NCBI RefSeq assembly: GCF_015865035.1
Contig: NZ_JADZGI010000001.1
Span: 2,666,001-2,730,000, forward strand
DNA length: 64,000 nt
DNA from: Novosphingobium aureum
Lineage (GTDB): Bacteria; Pseudomonadota; Alphaproteobacteria; Sphingomonadales; Sphingomonadaceae
Direction of reading: 5' to 3'
Of the stretch, positions 8,736 through 20,548 are shown one piece after another. Under the pieces are notes generated by a model that ran no database searches, was not told the DNA's origin, and saw only the letters and a program-made list of their open reading frames with translations. The translations under genes and the position numbers were made by a program. Position 1 is the stretch's first letter; every line of letters starts with the position of its first letter.

Positions 8736-9791
8736 TTACTCGGCCGCTTCCAGCTTCGCGCAGCCCTTGGGCATGCGGCTCGCCTCGACATCGGCGCGTG
8801 TCTCGGTGATCGCCATCGGCCTGATGCCAAGTCGCTCGAACATGGCAAGGTCGCTGTCGTCGCCCGCATTGGGGGCGGTAAGCAGCTTGTCGCCGGTGAA
8901 GATCGAGTTGGCACCGGCCATGAAGCACATGGCCTGGGTCATCTCGGACATGGATTCGCGGCCCGCCGAGAGGCGCACCATCGAGTGCGGCATGGTGATG
9001 CGCGCGACCGCGACGGTGCGCACGAACTCAACGTCGTCGATCTTGGCCATCGGCGTGTCGGCGAGCATGTCGCCCAGCACCGTGCCCTTGACCGGGACGA
9101 GCGCGTTGACCGGCACCGACTGCGGGTGGTCGGGCAAGGTCGCCAGCGTATGGACGAAACCGACACGGTCGGCACGGGTCTCACCCATGCCCACGATGCC
9201 GCCCGAGCACACGTTCATGCCCGCCATGCGCACGTTGGAGAGCGTGTCGAGACGGTCTTCCATTGTGCGCGTGGTGATGACCTCGTCGTAGCGTTCGGGC
9301 GAGGTGTCGATGTTGTGGTTGTAGTAGTCGAGCCCGGCTTCCTTGAGCATGTCCGCCTGCTCGGCGGTCAGCATGCCCAGCGTCATGCAGGTCTCCATGC
9401 CCATCGCGCGCACGCCCTTCACCATCTCGATGATGGCAGGCATGTCGCGGTCCTTGGGGTTGCGCCAGGCTGCACCCATGCAGAAGCGGGTCGAGCCCTG
9501 GTCGGCGGCCTGCGCGGCGCGCTGGAGCACCTCGGAGACGCCCATCAGCTTGGTCGCCTTCACGCCGCTCTTGGCGTGGACCGACTGCGAACAGTAGCCG
9601 CAGTCTTCCTGGCAACCACCGGTCTTGATCGAGAGCAGCGTCGAGAGCTGGACCTCGTTGGCCTTGTGGTTTGCGCGGTGCACTTCGGCGGCGCGGAACA
9701 CCAGTTCGGTGAACGGCAGGTCGAACAGCGCAGCGATCTCCTCGCGCGTCCAGTCGTTGCGGATGTCGGTCTGGGGGGCGGTATCAGTCAT
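8736..9791 (-). CDS. bioB: Biotin synthase
   Basis: A radical-SAM enzyme that inserts sulfur into dethiobiotin. The 351-residue product has the cluster motif GGCQEDCGYCSQS (C-x3-C-x2-C) that binds the 4Fe-4S cluster, GAAWRNPKDRD, NHNIDTSPE and the downstream ARITMPHSMVRLSAGR containing the auxiliary-cluster Arg. I chose the second ATG of the ATGACGATG pair (9791) because GAGGAA is spaced six bases from it. It lies inside the propionyl-CoA carboxylase operon, where its product biotin is the cofactor of PccA. No other bio genes are nearby. Confidence 0.96.
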   Translation of the reverse strand: MTDTAPQTDIRNDWTREEIAALFDLPFTELVFRAAEVHRANHKANEVQLSTLLSIKTGGCQEDCGYCSQSVHAKSGVKATKLMGVSEVLQRAAQAADQGSTRFCMGAAWRNPKDRDMPAIIEMVKGVRAMGMETCMTLGMLTAEQADMLKEAGLDYYNHNIDTSPERYDEVITTRTMEDRLDTLSNVRMAGMNVCSGGIVGMGETRADRVGFVHTLATLPDHPQSVPVNALVPVKGTVLGDMLADTPMAKIDDVEFVRTVAVARITMPHSMVRLSAGRESMSEMTQAMCFMAGANSIFTGDKLLTAPNAGDDSDLAMFERLGIRPMAITETRADVEASRMPKGCAKLEAAE

Positions 9792-9801
9792 CGTCATTTC
9801 C

Positions 9802-10605
9802 TCATGCGGCCCGGGCCTGCGCGCGCTGCGCGGCATAGCCGGTCAGGGCCGCTGCATAGTGCGGTCCGGCGCGCCGTTCCAGTTCCCCGGCGCCGAAACC
9901 CGCGACCGATTGTACGATCCTCGCGACGGCGGCGTCCGAGAGCGAACCCAGCCGCGCGCGGTAGATGCCGATGGTGAACACGATCGCGCGCGAACGCGGC
10001 AGGCGGCGCAATGCCTCGCGCTCGCAGCGCACCCACAAGGTTTCACCGGCATTCTCGGGCGTTACATGGGCAAAGCGCGCCTCGGGCGCATCTTGCGGCA
10101 TGTAGCGAAGTGCGTCCGAAGCCACGACGAAGGCGTTGGTGCGCCCGAAGATATTGGCCGACTGCAAGCCGTCCATGAACTTGTCGACACCGCTCGAAAG
10201 CGCCTGTGCATAGCCGTCGATGGGTTCGTGGACCTGATGCACGCTGCGTCCCATCTTCTCGGCAAGCCGCCAGTCGGTCGGGAAGCCTACCGATGCCGCG
10301 CCGAGCCGGAAAGGCGCGCCGGGCGCGTCCTGCACCATGACGCAAAGGTCTTCCCAGTGAGCGCGCGCGCAGGCCTCCAGGCCGCCCTCGACGCCGAGCA
10401 GGTCTCCCAACTCGGCAACCGCCTCCTCCGCGTCCGGCAGCACCACGGTGCTGTCCGGATGGGCGTCGAAAGCCTGCGCACGCGCGGGCAGGTCGGGCGC
10501 GGAATCTAGCCACTCGTCCGCGGCGAGCCGGACCAGCCCCATGCGCAGCGGGCCCGAGACCCGTGCCGCAGGAAGCAGATCCTCCACCGAGAAACCAAGT
10601 GCCAT
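9802..10605 (-). CDS. DUF3445 / heme-dependent oxidative N-demethylase-like protein
   Basis: A 267-residue protein resembling the DUF3445 family, related to the alpha subunit of heme-dependent oxidative N-demethylase. Visible family-like pieces are GFPTDWRLAEKMGRSVHQVHEPI, VDKFMDGL, FGRTNAF and a late RCEREALRRLPRSRAIVFTIGIY. The canonical substrate is dimethylamine or another N-methyl amine, but family members outside that operon type have no known role. Its ATG at 10605 follows the mutase stop by 37 bases and it ends 10 bases before bioB, so it belongs to the same transcript. Whether it serves propionate, fatty-acid or amine oxidation cannot be told from sequence. Confidence 0.78.
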   Translation of the reverse strand: MALGFSVEDLLPAARVSGPLRMGLVRLAADEWLDSAPDLPARAQAFDAHPDSTVVLPDAEEAVAELGDLLGVEGGLEACARAHWEDLCVMVQDAPGAPFRLGAASVGFPTDWRLAEKMGRSVHQVHEPIDGYAQALSSGVDKFMDGLQSANIFGRTNAFVVASDALRYMPQDAPEARFAHVTPENAGETLWVRCEREALRRLPRSRAIVFTIGIYRARLGSLSDAAVARIVQSVAGFGAGELERRAGPHYAAALTGYAAQRAQARAA

Positions 10606-10642
10606 GGCCAATGCGCCCCTACCTTGCCGAACCCGTCGCGGC

Positions 10643-12781
<2,139 letters not shown>

Positions 12782-12858
12782 TTTCCGTTCCTAGATCCCA
12801 CCGCGTCCCTAGCCGGACGCCCTCATATTCTCGTTGTCGTTGCCCGCTGGCGGCGCGC

Positions 12859-13308
12859 TCAATGCGCCTCGCGCGGACGCTCCATGATCTCGGTCAGCTG
12901 GCCACCCATGTCCTTGGGGTGGACGAAGAAGATCATCGTGCCGTGCGCGCCCACACGCGGTTCGCCCAGCACGCGCTTGCCCTGAGCCTCGAACCAGGCC
13001 TTGGCCTCGGTGATGTCCTCGACCTCCCAGCAGATGTGGTGCTGGCCGCCGAGCGGGTTCTTCTCGAGCCACTTGCCCACCGCCGAGTCCGCCTCGGTCG
13101 GCTGGAGCAGCTCGATCTGCGTGCCCCCGGTGGTGCCAAGCGCGCCGCCCTGCTGCGGCGTCTCGACGAAGCAGACGCGCACCTTCTGGCTTTCCAGCAC
13201 GAAGGGCTCGGTCACCACCTGCGCCCCCATCACCTCCTTGTAGAAGGCGATCGAGGCTTCGATGTCCGGCGTCGCGACGCCGATGTGGTTCATGCGGCCC
13301 AGCTTCAT
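12859..13308 (-). CDS. mce: Methylmalonyl-CoA epimerase
   Basis: Interconverts (S)- and (R)-methylmalonyl-CoA, linking the carboxylase to the mutase. The 149-residue vicinal-oxygen-chelate protein begins MKLGRMNHIGVATPDIEASI. It has metal ligands expected in MNHIG, in QIELLQP, in QHHICWEVEDI and in the C-terminal LTEIMER. The ATG at 13308 overlaps the thiolase stop (TGATG), so the start is well fixed; upstream codons in this frame belong to the thiolase gene read out of frame. Operon context agrees fully. Confidence 0.95.
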   Translation of the reverse strand: MKLGRMNHIGVATPDIEASIAFYKEVMGAQVVTEPFVLESQKVRVCFVETPQQGGALGTTGGTQIELLQPTEADSAVGKWLEKNPLGGQHHICWEVEDITEAKAWFEAQGKRVLGEPRVGAHGTMIFFVHPKDMGGQLTEIMERPREAH

Positions 13309-14486
13309 CACAAGTTCTCGATGACCATGGCGATGCCCTGACCGCCGCCGATGCACATGGTAATGAGGCCGTACTTGCCGCCGGTGCGCTTGAGTTCGTA
13401 CATCGCCTTGATGGTGAGGATCGCGCCCGTCGCCCCGATCGGATGACCGAGCGAGACGCCCGAACCGTTGGGGTTGGTCTTGGCGGCATCGAAGCCGAGT
13501 TCCTTGGCAACGCCGCATGCCTGCGCGGCGAAAGCCTCGTTGCTCTCGATCACGTCGATCTGGTCGAGCGTCAGCCCGGCACGCTCGAGCGCCACCGGCA
13601 CGGCCTTGACCGGACCAAGGCCCATCACCGAAGGATCGAGCCCTGCGTGGCCCCAGCCCAGGATCTTGGCCATGGGCTTCAGGCCCTTCTCGGCCACGGC
13701 CTTGCCACTCGCGAGAACGACCGCGCCCGCGCCGTCGTTGATGCCCGAGGCATTGCCGGCAGTGACGGTGCCATCCTTCTGGAAGACCGGCTTGAGCTTG
13801 GCCATCGATTCAAGCGAGGCATCGCCGCGCACGTGCTCGTCGGTGTCGAACACGATCGTGCCCTTGCGGGTCTTGATCTCGACCGGAACGATCTGTTCCT
13901 TGAAGTAGCCTTGCTCAATCGCATTGGCGGCGCGCTTGTGGCTTTCCACCGCCAGCGCGTCCTGATCCTCGCGGGTGATCTGGCACTGGGTCGCGACGTT
14001 CTCGGCGGTCACGCCCATATGGTAGTTGCCGAAGGGGTCCTGCAGCGCGCCGAGCATGCCGTCCTCGAAGGTGAGGTCGCCCATCTTGACGCCCTTGCGC
14101 ACGACGCTGGTCATGTGCGGGGCATTGGACATGACCTCGCAGCCGCCGCCGATCGCGAACTGGTGCTCGCCCAGCGCGATGGCCTGCGCGGCCGAGACGA
14201 TGGCCTGCAGGCCCGAGCCGCACAGGCGGTTGACGTTCATCGCCTGCGAGGAGATCGGCACGCCCGCGTCGATCGAGGCCATGCGCGAGACGTAGACATC
14301 CTTGGGCTGGGTCGGCACGACGATGCCCACGACCACGTTCTCGATCAGCGAGGCATCGACGCCGCCGCGCGCAAGAGCCTCCTTCATGACGAGCGTGCCC
14401 AGTTCCGCCGGACGGAACGAGGCGAGGCTGCCGCCGAAGGTGCCGATCGCGGTACGCGCACCGCTGACGATATAGATATCTTCCAT
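13308..14486 (-). CDS. Acetyl-CoA acetyltransferase (thiolase)
   Basis: A 392-residue thiolase with the acyl-accepting Cys in VNRLCGSGLQA, the conserved SNEAFAAQ and NPNGSGVSLGHPIGATGA blocks and the second active-site Cys in MCIGGGQG. It catalyses reversible condensation or cleavage of (aceto)acetyl-CoA; specificity (PhaA/AtoB-like versus 3-oxoadipyl-type) cannot be fixed by eye. The start MEDIYIVSGARTAIG at 14486 is preceded by AGAGGA. Its presence between pccB and mce suggests that the operon serves branched-chain, odd-chain fatty acid or polyhydroxyalkanoate metabolism as well as propionate. Confidence 0.93.
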   Translation of the reverse strand: MEDIYIVSGARTAIGTFGGSLASFRPAELGTLVMKEALARGGVDASLIENVVVGIVVPTQPKDVYVSRMASIDAGVPISSQAMNVNRLCGSGLQAIVSAAQAIALGEHQFAIGGGCEVMSNAPHMTSVVRKGVKMGDLTFEDGMLGALQDPFGNYHMGVTAENVATQCQITREDQDALAVESHKRAANAIEQGYFKEQIVPVEIKTRKGTIVFDTDEHVRGDASLESMAKLKPVFQKDGTVTAGNASGINDGAGAVVLASGKAVAEKGLKPMAKILGWGHAGLDPSVMGLGPVKAVPVALERAGLTLDQIDVIESNEAFAAQACGVAKELGFDAAKTNPNGSGVSLGHPIGATGAILTIKAMYELKRTGGKYGLITMCIGGGQGIAMVIENL

Positions 14487-14621
14487 GACTAGATCCTCTT
14501 GCCCTCTTTTACTGGCAATCATTCAATCCCGGGGCCTGCCGCACGGTTCCACCGCTGGCCGCCGCGTGAACCAGTGTCGCCGGGGGCCGCCCCTGCCGGG
14601 GCGTAGCCACCCGTCCACCGA

Positions 14622-16148
<1,527 letters not shown>

Positions 16149-16196
16149 CCGGCTTCCCTTACCCGTGGTTGTTTCCATCGAGACTTGCTGCATGTG

Positions 16197-16225
16197 CTAA
16201 AGGCAGTTCCCGGCGCTCAGGTCAA
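16197..16225 (-). promoter_or_regulatory. Candidate promoter of the propionyl-CoA operon
   Basis: On the minus strand TTGACC (16220-16225) and CTTTAG (16197-16202) are 17 bases apart, a reasonable sigma-70-type arrangement about 50 bases before the pccB ATG. The -10 match is weak; no other pair looks better. Confidence 0.45.
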
Positions 16226-16229
16226 TAGT

Positions 16230-16247
16230 TTTAATCGAACGGTTAAA
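16230..16247. promoter_or_regulatory. Operator-like inverted repeat before pccB
   Basis: TTTAATCG-AA-CGGTTAAA is an 8-bp inverted repeat with one mismatch. It abuts the candidate -35 box. Its size and AT ends around a CG core resemble sites of TetR-family regulators of acyl-CoA metabolism. The regulator is not encoded in this window. Confidence 0.45.
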
Positions 16248-16398
16248 CTTTCCCGCGCAACTGCTCCGACAATATCCGACAAGCGATATCGCCTCCCACC
16301 TACCGGAGACGTGCGCCACAAGGACGAACGCGCAAGATCGTGCCTGCCATGCCACACGGCCCGGAAAACCGGGATCGCTGCGAAGCTGCCCGGGACAT

Positions 16399-16447
16399 GC
16401 GAGAAGGGGCGCGGAGAAGGGTTCCCCCTCGCCGCGCCCCTTCTCGC
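16399..16447 (-). terminator. Strong hairpin downstream of gor
   Basis: A perfect 16-bp stem (GCGAGAAGGGGCGCGG at 16399-16414 with its complement at 16432-16447) around a 17-base loop. It lies 51 bases past the gor stop. No T run follows, so it is a terminator or an mRNA 3'-end stabiliser. Confidence 0.6.
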
Positions 16448-16497
16448 CCGCAACTGCGGGCCCGGTAACCGGGTCAGCCCTTGCGGGCCGGACCTAT

Positions 16498-17844
16498 CTA
16501 TTTGAGCAGGACCAGTTCCTCCGACATCGTCGGGTGCAGGGCAACGGTCGCATCGAAATCGTCCTTGGTCAGTCCGGCCTTCACCGCAACGGCAGCCGCC
16601 TGCATGATCTCCGGCGAATCCGGGCCGATCATGTGCAGGCCAAGCACCTTGCCGGTATCGGCATGGCAAACCATCTTGTAGAGCGAGCGCTCGTTGCGAT
16701 GGGCAACGACGTTCTTCATCGGCCTGAAATCGCTCGTATAGACCTTACAGGTACCAAAGGTCTCGATGGCCTGCGCCTCGGTCATGCCAACCGCCGCGAT
16801 CGGCGGATGGCTGAATACTGCCGCTGGAATGCAGCCGTATTCGACAGTGGTCGGCTTGCCGCCGAAAACGGTGTCGGCGAACGCCTGCCCCTCGCGGATC
16901 GCGACGGGCGTGAGCTGGACCCGGTCGGTCACGTCGCCGACAGCGTAAATGCTGTCGATCGCAGTGCGCGAATGCTCGTCGACCGAGATCGCCCCGCGTT
17001 CGTTCACCTCGACACCGACCTCGCCAAGGCCGAGCCCCTCGACATTGGGCACGCGGCCGGTGGCGTAGAGCACGCAATCGACCTCGAGCGGATCGTGCCC
17101 GCTCATCGAGACGGTCAGCGAACCGTCCTCGTTCCTGACGATCTTCTCGATCTCGGCGTTGAAGCGAAAATCGATGCCCTTGGTCATCGAAATCTGCAGC
17201 AGACGGTCGCGCACGCTCTCGTCATAGCCGCGCAGGAGCTGATCCGAGCGGTTCATCAGCGTGACCTGCGCGCCGAACTCGTTGAAGATGCCCGCGAATT
17301 CGTTGGCGATGTAACCCGCCCCGACGATCAGTACACGCGCCGGAATGGCATCGAGATGAAACGCCTCATTCGAGGTAATGCCGTATTCGTGCCCTTCGAA
17401 GCTGGGCACGTAGGGGCGCGCTCCGGTCGCGATCAGGATGTGGCGCGCGGTCTTTTTCTCACCGCCCGACAGGGTAATCTCGTGCGGGCCGGTGATCGTC
17501 GCGCGCTCGTTGTAGATTTCAACGCCATTGTTCTCGAGCGTCTGGGTGTAGAGGCCGTTGAGCCGGTCGACATCGCCCAGCACGTTGTCGCGCAGCTTGA
17601 TCCAGTCGAACTTCGCGCCCTCGATCTCCCAGCCGAAATGCTGCGCATCCTCGAGGTCTTCGGCGAAGTGGGCCCCGTAGACGAGCATCTTCTTGGGCAC
17701 GCAGCCGCGGATCACGCAGGTCCCACCGACCCGGAACTCCTCGGCCACCGCCACTCTGGCGCCGTAGGCCGCGGAGACGCGGCTGGCCCGCACGCCGCCC
17801 GAGCCGGCGCCGATGGTGAAGAGGTCGTAGTCGTAGTCGGACAT
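16498..17844 (-). CDS. gor: Glutathione-disulfide reductase
   Basis: An NADPH- and FAD-dependent enzyme reducing oxidised glutathione in the cytoplasm. The 448-residue protein has the FAD-binding GAGSGGVRASR near the N-terminus, the redox-active disulfide GGTCVIRGCVPKKML, the second nucleotide fold VLIVGAGYIANEFAG, the FAD-contacting YAVGDVTDRVQLTPVA and the C-terminal dimer-interface HPTMSEELVLL with its catalytic His. Size fits. The pattern favours glutathione reductase over lipoamide dehydrogenase or mercuric reductase (no heavy-metal domain). It is monocistronic with a hairpin downstream. Confidence 0.94.
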   Translation of the reverse strand: MSDYDYDLFTIGAGSGGVRASRVSAAYGARVAVAEEFRVGGTCVIRGCVPKKMLVYGAHFAEDLEDAQHFGWEIEGAKFDWIKLRDNVLGDVDRLNGLYTQTLENNGVEIYNERATITGPHEITLSGGEKKTARHILIATGARPYVPSFEGHEYGITSNEAFHLDAIPARVLIVGAGYIANEFAGIFNEFGAQVTLMNRSDQLLRGYDESVRDRLLQISMTKGIDFRFNAEIEKIVRNEDGSLTVSMSGHDPLEVDCVLYATGRVPNVEGLGLGEVGVEVNERGAISVDEHSRTAIDSIYAVGDVTDRVQLTPVAIREGQAFADTVFGGKPTTVEYGCIPAAVFSHPPIAAVGMTEAQAIETFGTCKVYTSDFRPMKNVVAHRNERSLYKMVCHADTGKVLGLHMIGPDSPEIMQAAAVAVKAGLTKDDFDATVALHPTMSEELVLLK

Positions 17845-18005
17845 GCAGTAATGCTCCAGGCCAGGCCCGGCAGGCGGGCATCAGGTTCGGTGGGGGCATA
17901 TGGGGGCTAGGCAGTGCCCCTGCCAACCCCTCCCGTGCGAACAGGCGGCCATTACCCGCAGGTCGGGCTTGCGCAGGCATGGGGCACCGGCGGGCAACCC
18001 TCTCG

Positions 18006-20339
18006 TCACTCGAGCACAAGCCGCCAGCGCATCAGCACGCGGGCGTCACGGGCATCCGCGCTCGATGCCAGCGCGAGCGCGGCCTGCGAGCGCGGTCCAG
18101 CGCGCTCGAAGCCGAAGGTCACCAGCGGGTCGAGGCGCCCCGACAAATCGACCTGCCGCTGCGAATAGAGCAGCGAGCGGTTGGCTAGATCATAGCCACT
18201 GCCCACCGTCCAGGTGCCGCTCCCTCCGATGACCGCAAGCGGCTGCGCCAGTCCGAGGCGCACGACACCGCCCAGCAGCGCACGGCTGGCGGTGACGCCG
18301 AAGCGGGTGGTGACCAGCCGGTCGGCATCGGTAAGCAGCATGTCCGAGGCCAGCTTGAGGCTGGTCGTCCCGAGGCTGGCATAGCCCGAGAGGCTCCAGT
18401 CCCTGCCGAGCTGGACGTCCTGCGCCGCCTCGACGAACACGCTGCGCGCCCCGTCGCCGAAGCGCAGTGCACCCGAGCCGGTGGGCGTGCCGAGAACCGC
18501 CCCGCGCTCGTCGAGCGCGCCCAGCTTGATGGTTGTCCCGCGCTTGCGCCAGCTTGCCACGACACCGCTGGCCGAGGCCCCGTAGTCGCCACCAGCCAGC
18601 GCTTCGACACCGAGCGTTCCTCCCAGTCCGGGATGACGCATGCCGAGCGAAAAACGGGCCTGGGGCGCATAGGCCTGCACTGCATCACTTACCGGCGCGA
18701 GCCCCATGAAGCTTGCCGAGACATCGTCGAGCGAGTTGAGCGCGGCATTGATCCAGGTGCGACCTGCGCGCCAGGCTAGGCTGCCGTTGGTCATCACCGT
18801 ACTCCAGTCGTTCTCGCCCGGCCCCACCCGCAAGCGGGTAAAGCCGGCGGACGCCGCGAGATCGGGTGTGGCGAAACTCGCCTGCCCAGCGCCTGCCTGG
18901 ATGCGCAGGCGTCGCTCGAGCGCCACGCTGTCTGCGACGGGCCGCGCAACCATGCCCGACAGGTCGCCCCGGAAATCGCGCCCGTAGCTATCGAGCACGG
19001 TCACATCGCCCAGCGCCTGGCGCGCAATGGCGTCGGCATCGACGGGGGCCGGGGTGACCAGTGCAGCCCCCTTGGCCGCAGTCTGGACGGCTCCGTTGGA
19101 CAGGGTCGGGTTTACCGGCGAGAGCGCGGCCTCGACATCGATCAGGCCATGTCCGAAGACCGGATCGACCCCGGCCTCTCCGATGTCGCGCGCGGTCTCG
19201 ATGATCACATCGCCCGCCTCGATGCCCGAAAGCTGCGGCCACTTGCTCAGGATCAGCGCGGCCAGGCCACTGACCTGCGGCGCAGCCGAACTCGTGCCCG
19301 TGAACCAGACATAGGAACCGTCGACCGCCTGCGTGGCATTCGTCCCCATCGCGGTGACGCAGCGATACATGGCGGCGGTACCGCACTGGTTCGAGTAGTC
19401 GCCCAGTTCGTAGGTGGAACCATTGTTGTCTGCAGCGACGACAAAGAGCCAGCTGCGATCGTTGGTCGAATTCAGGTCGAGATAGCCTGCCACGTGATCG
19501 AGGCCGTCATTGCCCGCAGCATTGACGAAGAGCCCGCCTGTCTCCTGATAGCGCGCGACCATCGTTGACCAGAGCGGGCTCGGCGTATCCGTCTCGACCT
19601 TGGCCAGCGATACATTGGCGACCTTGATCCCGTTGGTACCGGCATAATCGAGCGCCCGGCGCACGGCGCCGGTCTCGATCGTGACGCGCTCCTCCTCGTC
19701 GGTGGTATCGAGGTTGGTGTTGCTCACGCGCAGCGCGACGACCTCGACCCCGGGCGCGATGCCCTGGACGCCGCGCCCGTCATTGCGCGCGGCGAGAACG
19801 CCCGCGACCAGTGTTCCGTGTTCGGCATAGTCATCGCCAACGACATTGCGTGCGGAAGTCGAACCGTTCTGTGTGACCGACCCGAAATCGCGGCTCAGGC
19901 CAGAGATCTGACCGGTCATCTCGCTGACGCCCTTCACGCCGTCGTCGATGACCGCCACCTTCACGCCCTGCCCGGTCCAGCCGTTGTCGAGCGCATAGAG
20001 CGCGTTGACGTATTCGAACGAGAGGTAGTTGACGCGGTATTCGGCATCGTCCTGCGACGACCGCACAGGCTGCTGTGCACTCGGCAGGATACCCGGATCA
20101 TTGGACGGCGGAACCGGAGTGGGAGTGGGAGTGGGAGTGGGTGCAGGCGTCGGTGTCGGTGTCGGTGTGGGGGTCGGTGTCGGTGTAGGCGTCGGTGTCG
20201 GAGTGGGCGCAGGCGGCGGCGTGGAACTCACCCCGCCAGAACTCCCACCGCCCCCACAAGCTGAAAGCGCCAGTACCACCGCAAGCGCACTCGCACCGCG
20301 CCCGGACAAATTGCGCATCGACCGCCAAGCCGCACTCAT
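18006..20339 (-). CDS. Subtilisin-family (S8) serine protease lipoprotein
   Basis: A 777-residue exported protease. The N-terminus is a lipoprotein signal ending LALSAC (lipid Cys near residue 28), followed by a Gly/Ser tract and a Thr-Pro repeat linker (about 41-76) that would hold the enzyme off the membrane. The catalytic domain shows Asp in VAVIDDG (about 132), His in AEHGTLVAG (about 174), oxyanion Asn in NAAGND and Ser in FTGTSSAAP (about 350). The C-terminal 300 residues are beta-rich, of a type common after sphingomonad subtilases, but lack a clear autotransporter C-terminal Phe. ATG 20339 has GAGGTG eight bases upstream; two other in-frame ATGs are less well placed. Confidence 0.88.
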   Translation of the reverse strand: MSAAWRSMRNLSGRGASALAVVLALSACGGGGSSGGVSSTPPPAPTPTPTPTPTPTPTPTPTPTPAPTPTPTPTPVPPSNDPGILPSAQQPVRSSQDDAEYRVNYLSFEYVNALYALDNGWTGQGVKVAVIDDGVKGVSEMTGQISGLSRDFGSVTQNGSTSARNVVGDDYAEHGTLVAGVLAARNDGRGVQGIAPGVEVVALRVSNTNLDTTDEEERVTIETGAVRRALDYAGTNGIKVANVSLAKVETDTPSPLWSTMVARYQETGGLFVNAAGNDGLDHVAGYLDLNSTNDRSWLFVVAADNNGSTYELGDYSNQCGTAAMYRCVTAMGTNATQAVDGSYVWFTGTSSAAPQVSGLAALILSKWPQLSGIEAGDVIIETARDIGEAGVDPVFGHGLIDVEAALSPVNPTLSNGAVQTAAKGAALVTPAPVDADAIARQALGDVTVLDSYGRDFRGDLSGMVARPVADSVALERRLRIQAGAGQASFATPDLAASAGFTRLRVGPGENDWSTVMTNGSLAWRAGRTWINAALNSLDDVSASFMGLAPVSDAVQAYAPQARFSLGMRHPGLGGTLGVEALAGGDYGASASGVVASWRKRGTTIKLGALDERGAVLGTPTGSGALRFGDGARSVFVEAAQDVQLGRDWSLSGYASLGTTSLKLASDMLLTDADRLVTTRFGVTASRALLGGVVRLGLAQPLAVIGGSGTWTVGSGYDLANRSLLYSQRQVDLSGRLDPLVTFGFERAGPRSQAALALASSADARDARVLMRWRLVLE
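20112..20219. repeat. Hexanucleotide-like repeat coding the Thr-Pro linker
   Basis: Imperfect repeats of GGTGTC/GGAGTG-type units within the S8 protease gene encode alternating Thr-Pro. Six-base units make slippage change linker length without shifting the frame. Third positions vary, so the tract is only partly degenerate. Confidence 0.75.
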
Positions 20340-20548
20340 ATCAATCGCACCTCGAAACAACGTCGCCAAACGGCGTCCAGTATTGCCTCGAGCCTATAAG
20401 CCGGTCCGCCCGGTCAAATGGTTAACACGAACCTTATTTGCGGCAAGTCACCGGCAGTGCTGCCCTCGTGCAACACTTACCGGTCAACATTGCACGCAGC
20501 ACAGCAAAGTTACGTGCGAGAGTAACCAGAAGCTGCGCTCCGCACGCC

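Larger units (their letters stand above)
16149..16497. other. Non-coding gap between gor and pccB
   Basis: About 350 bases without a supportable gene. The pccB-proximal third has the promoter-like hexamers and palindrome described separately. The gor-proximal part is a series of GC hairpins, the strongest at 16399-16447. Confidence 0.6.

Noticed and set aside
20112..20219. Possible CRISPR-like or minisatellite array
   Set aside because: The units are hexanucleotide codon repeats in frame with the protease; no unique spacers.
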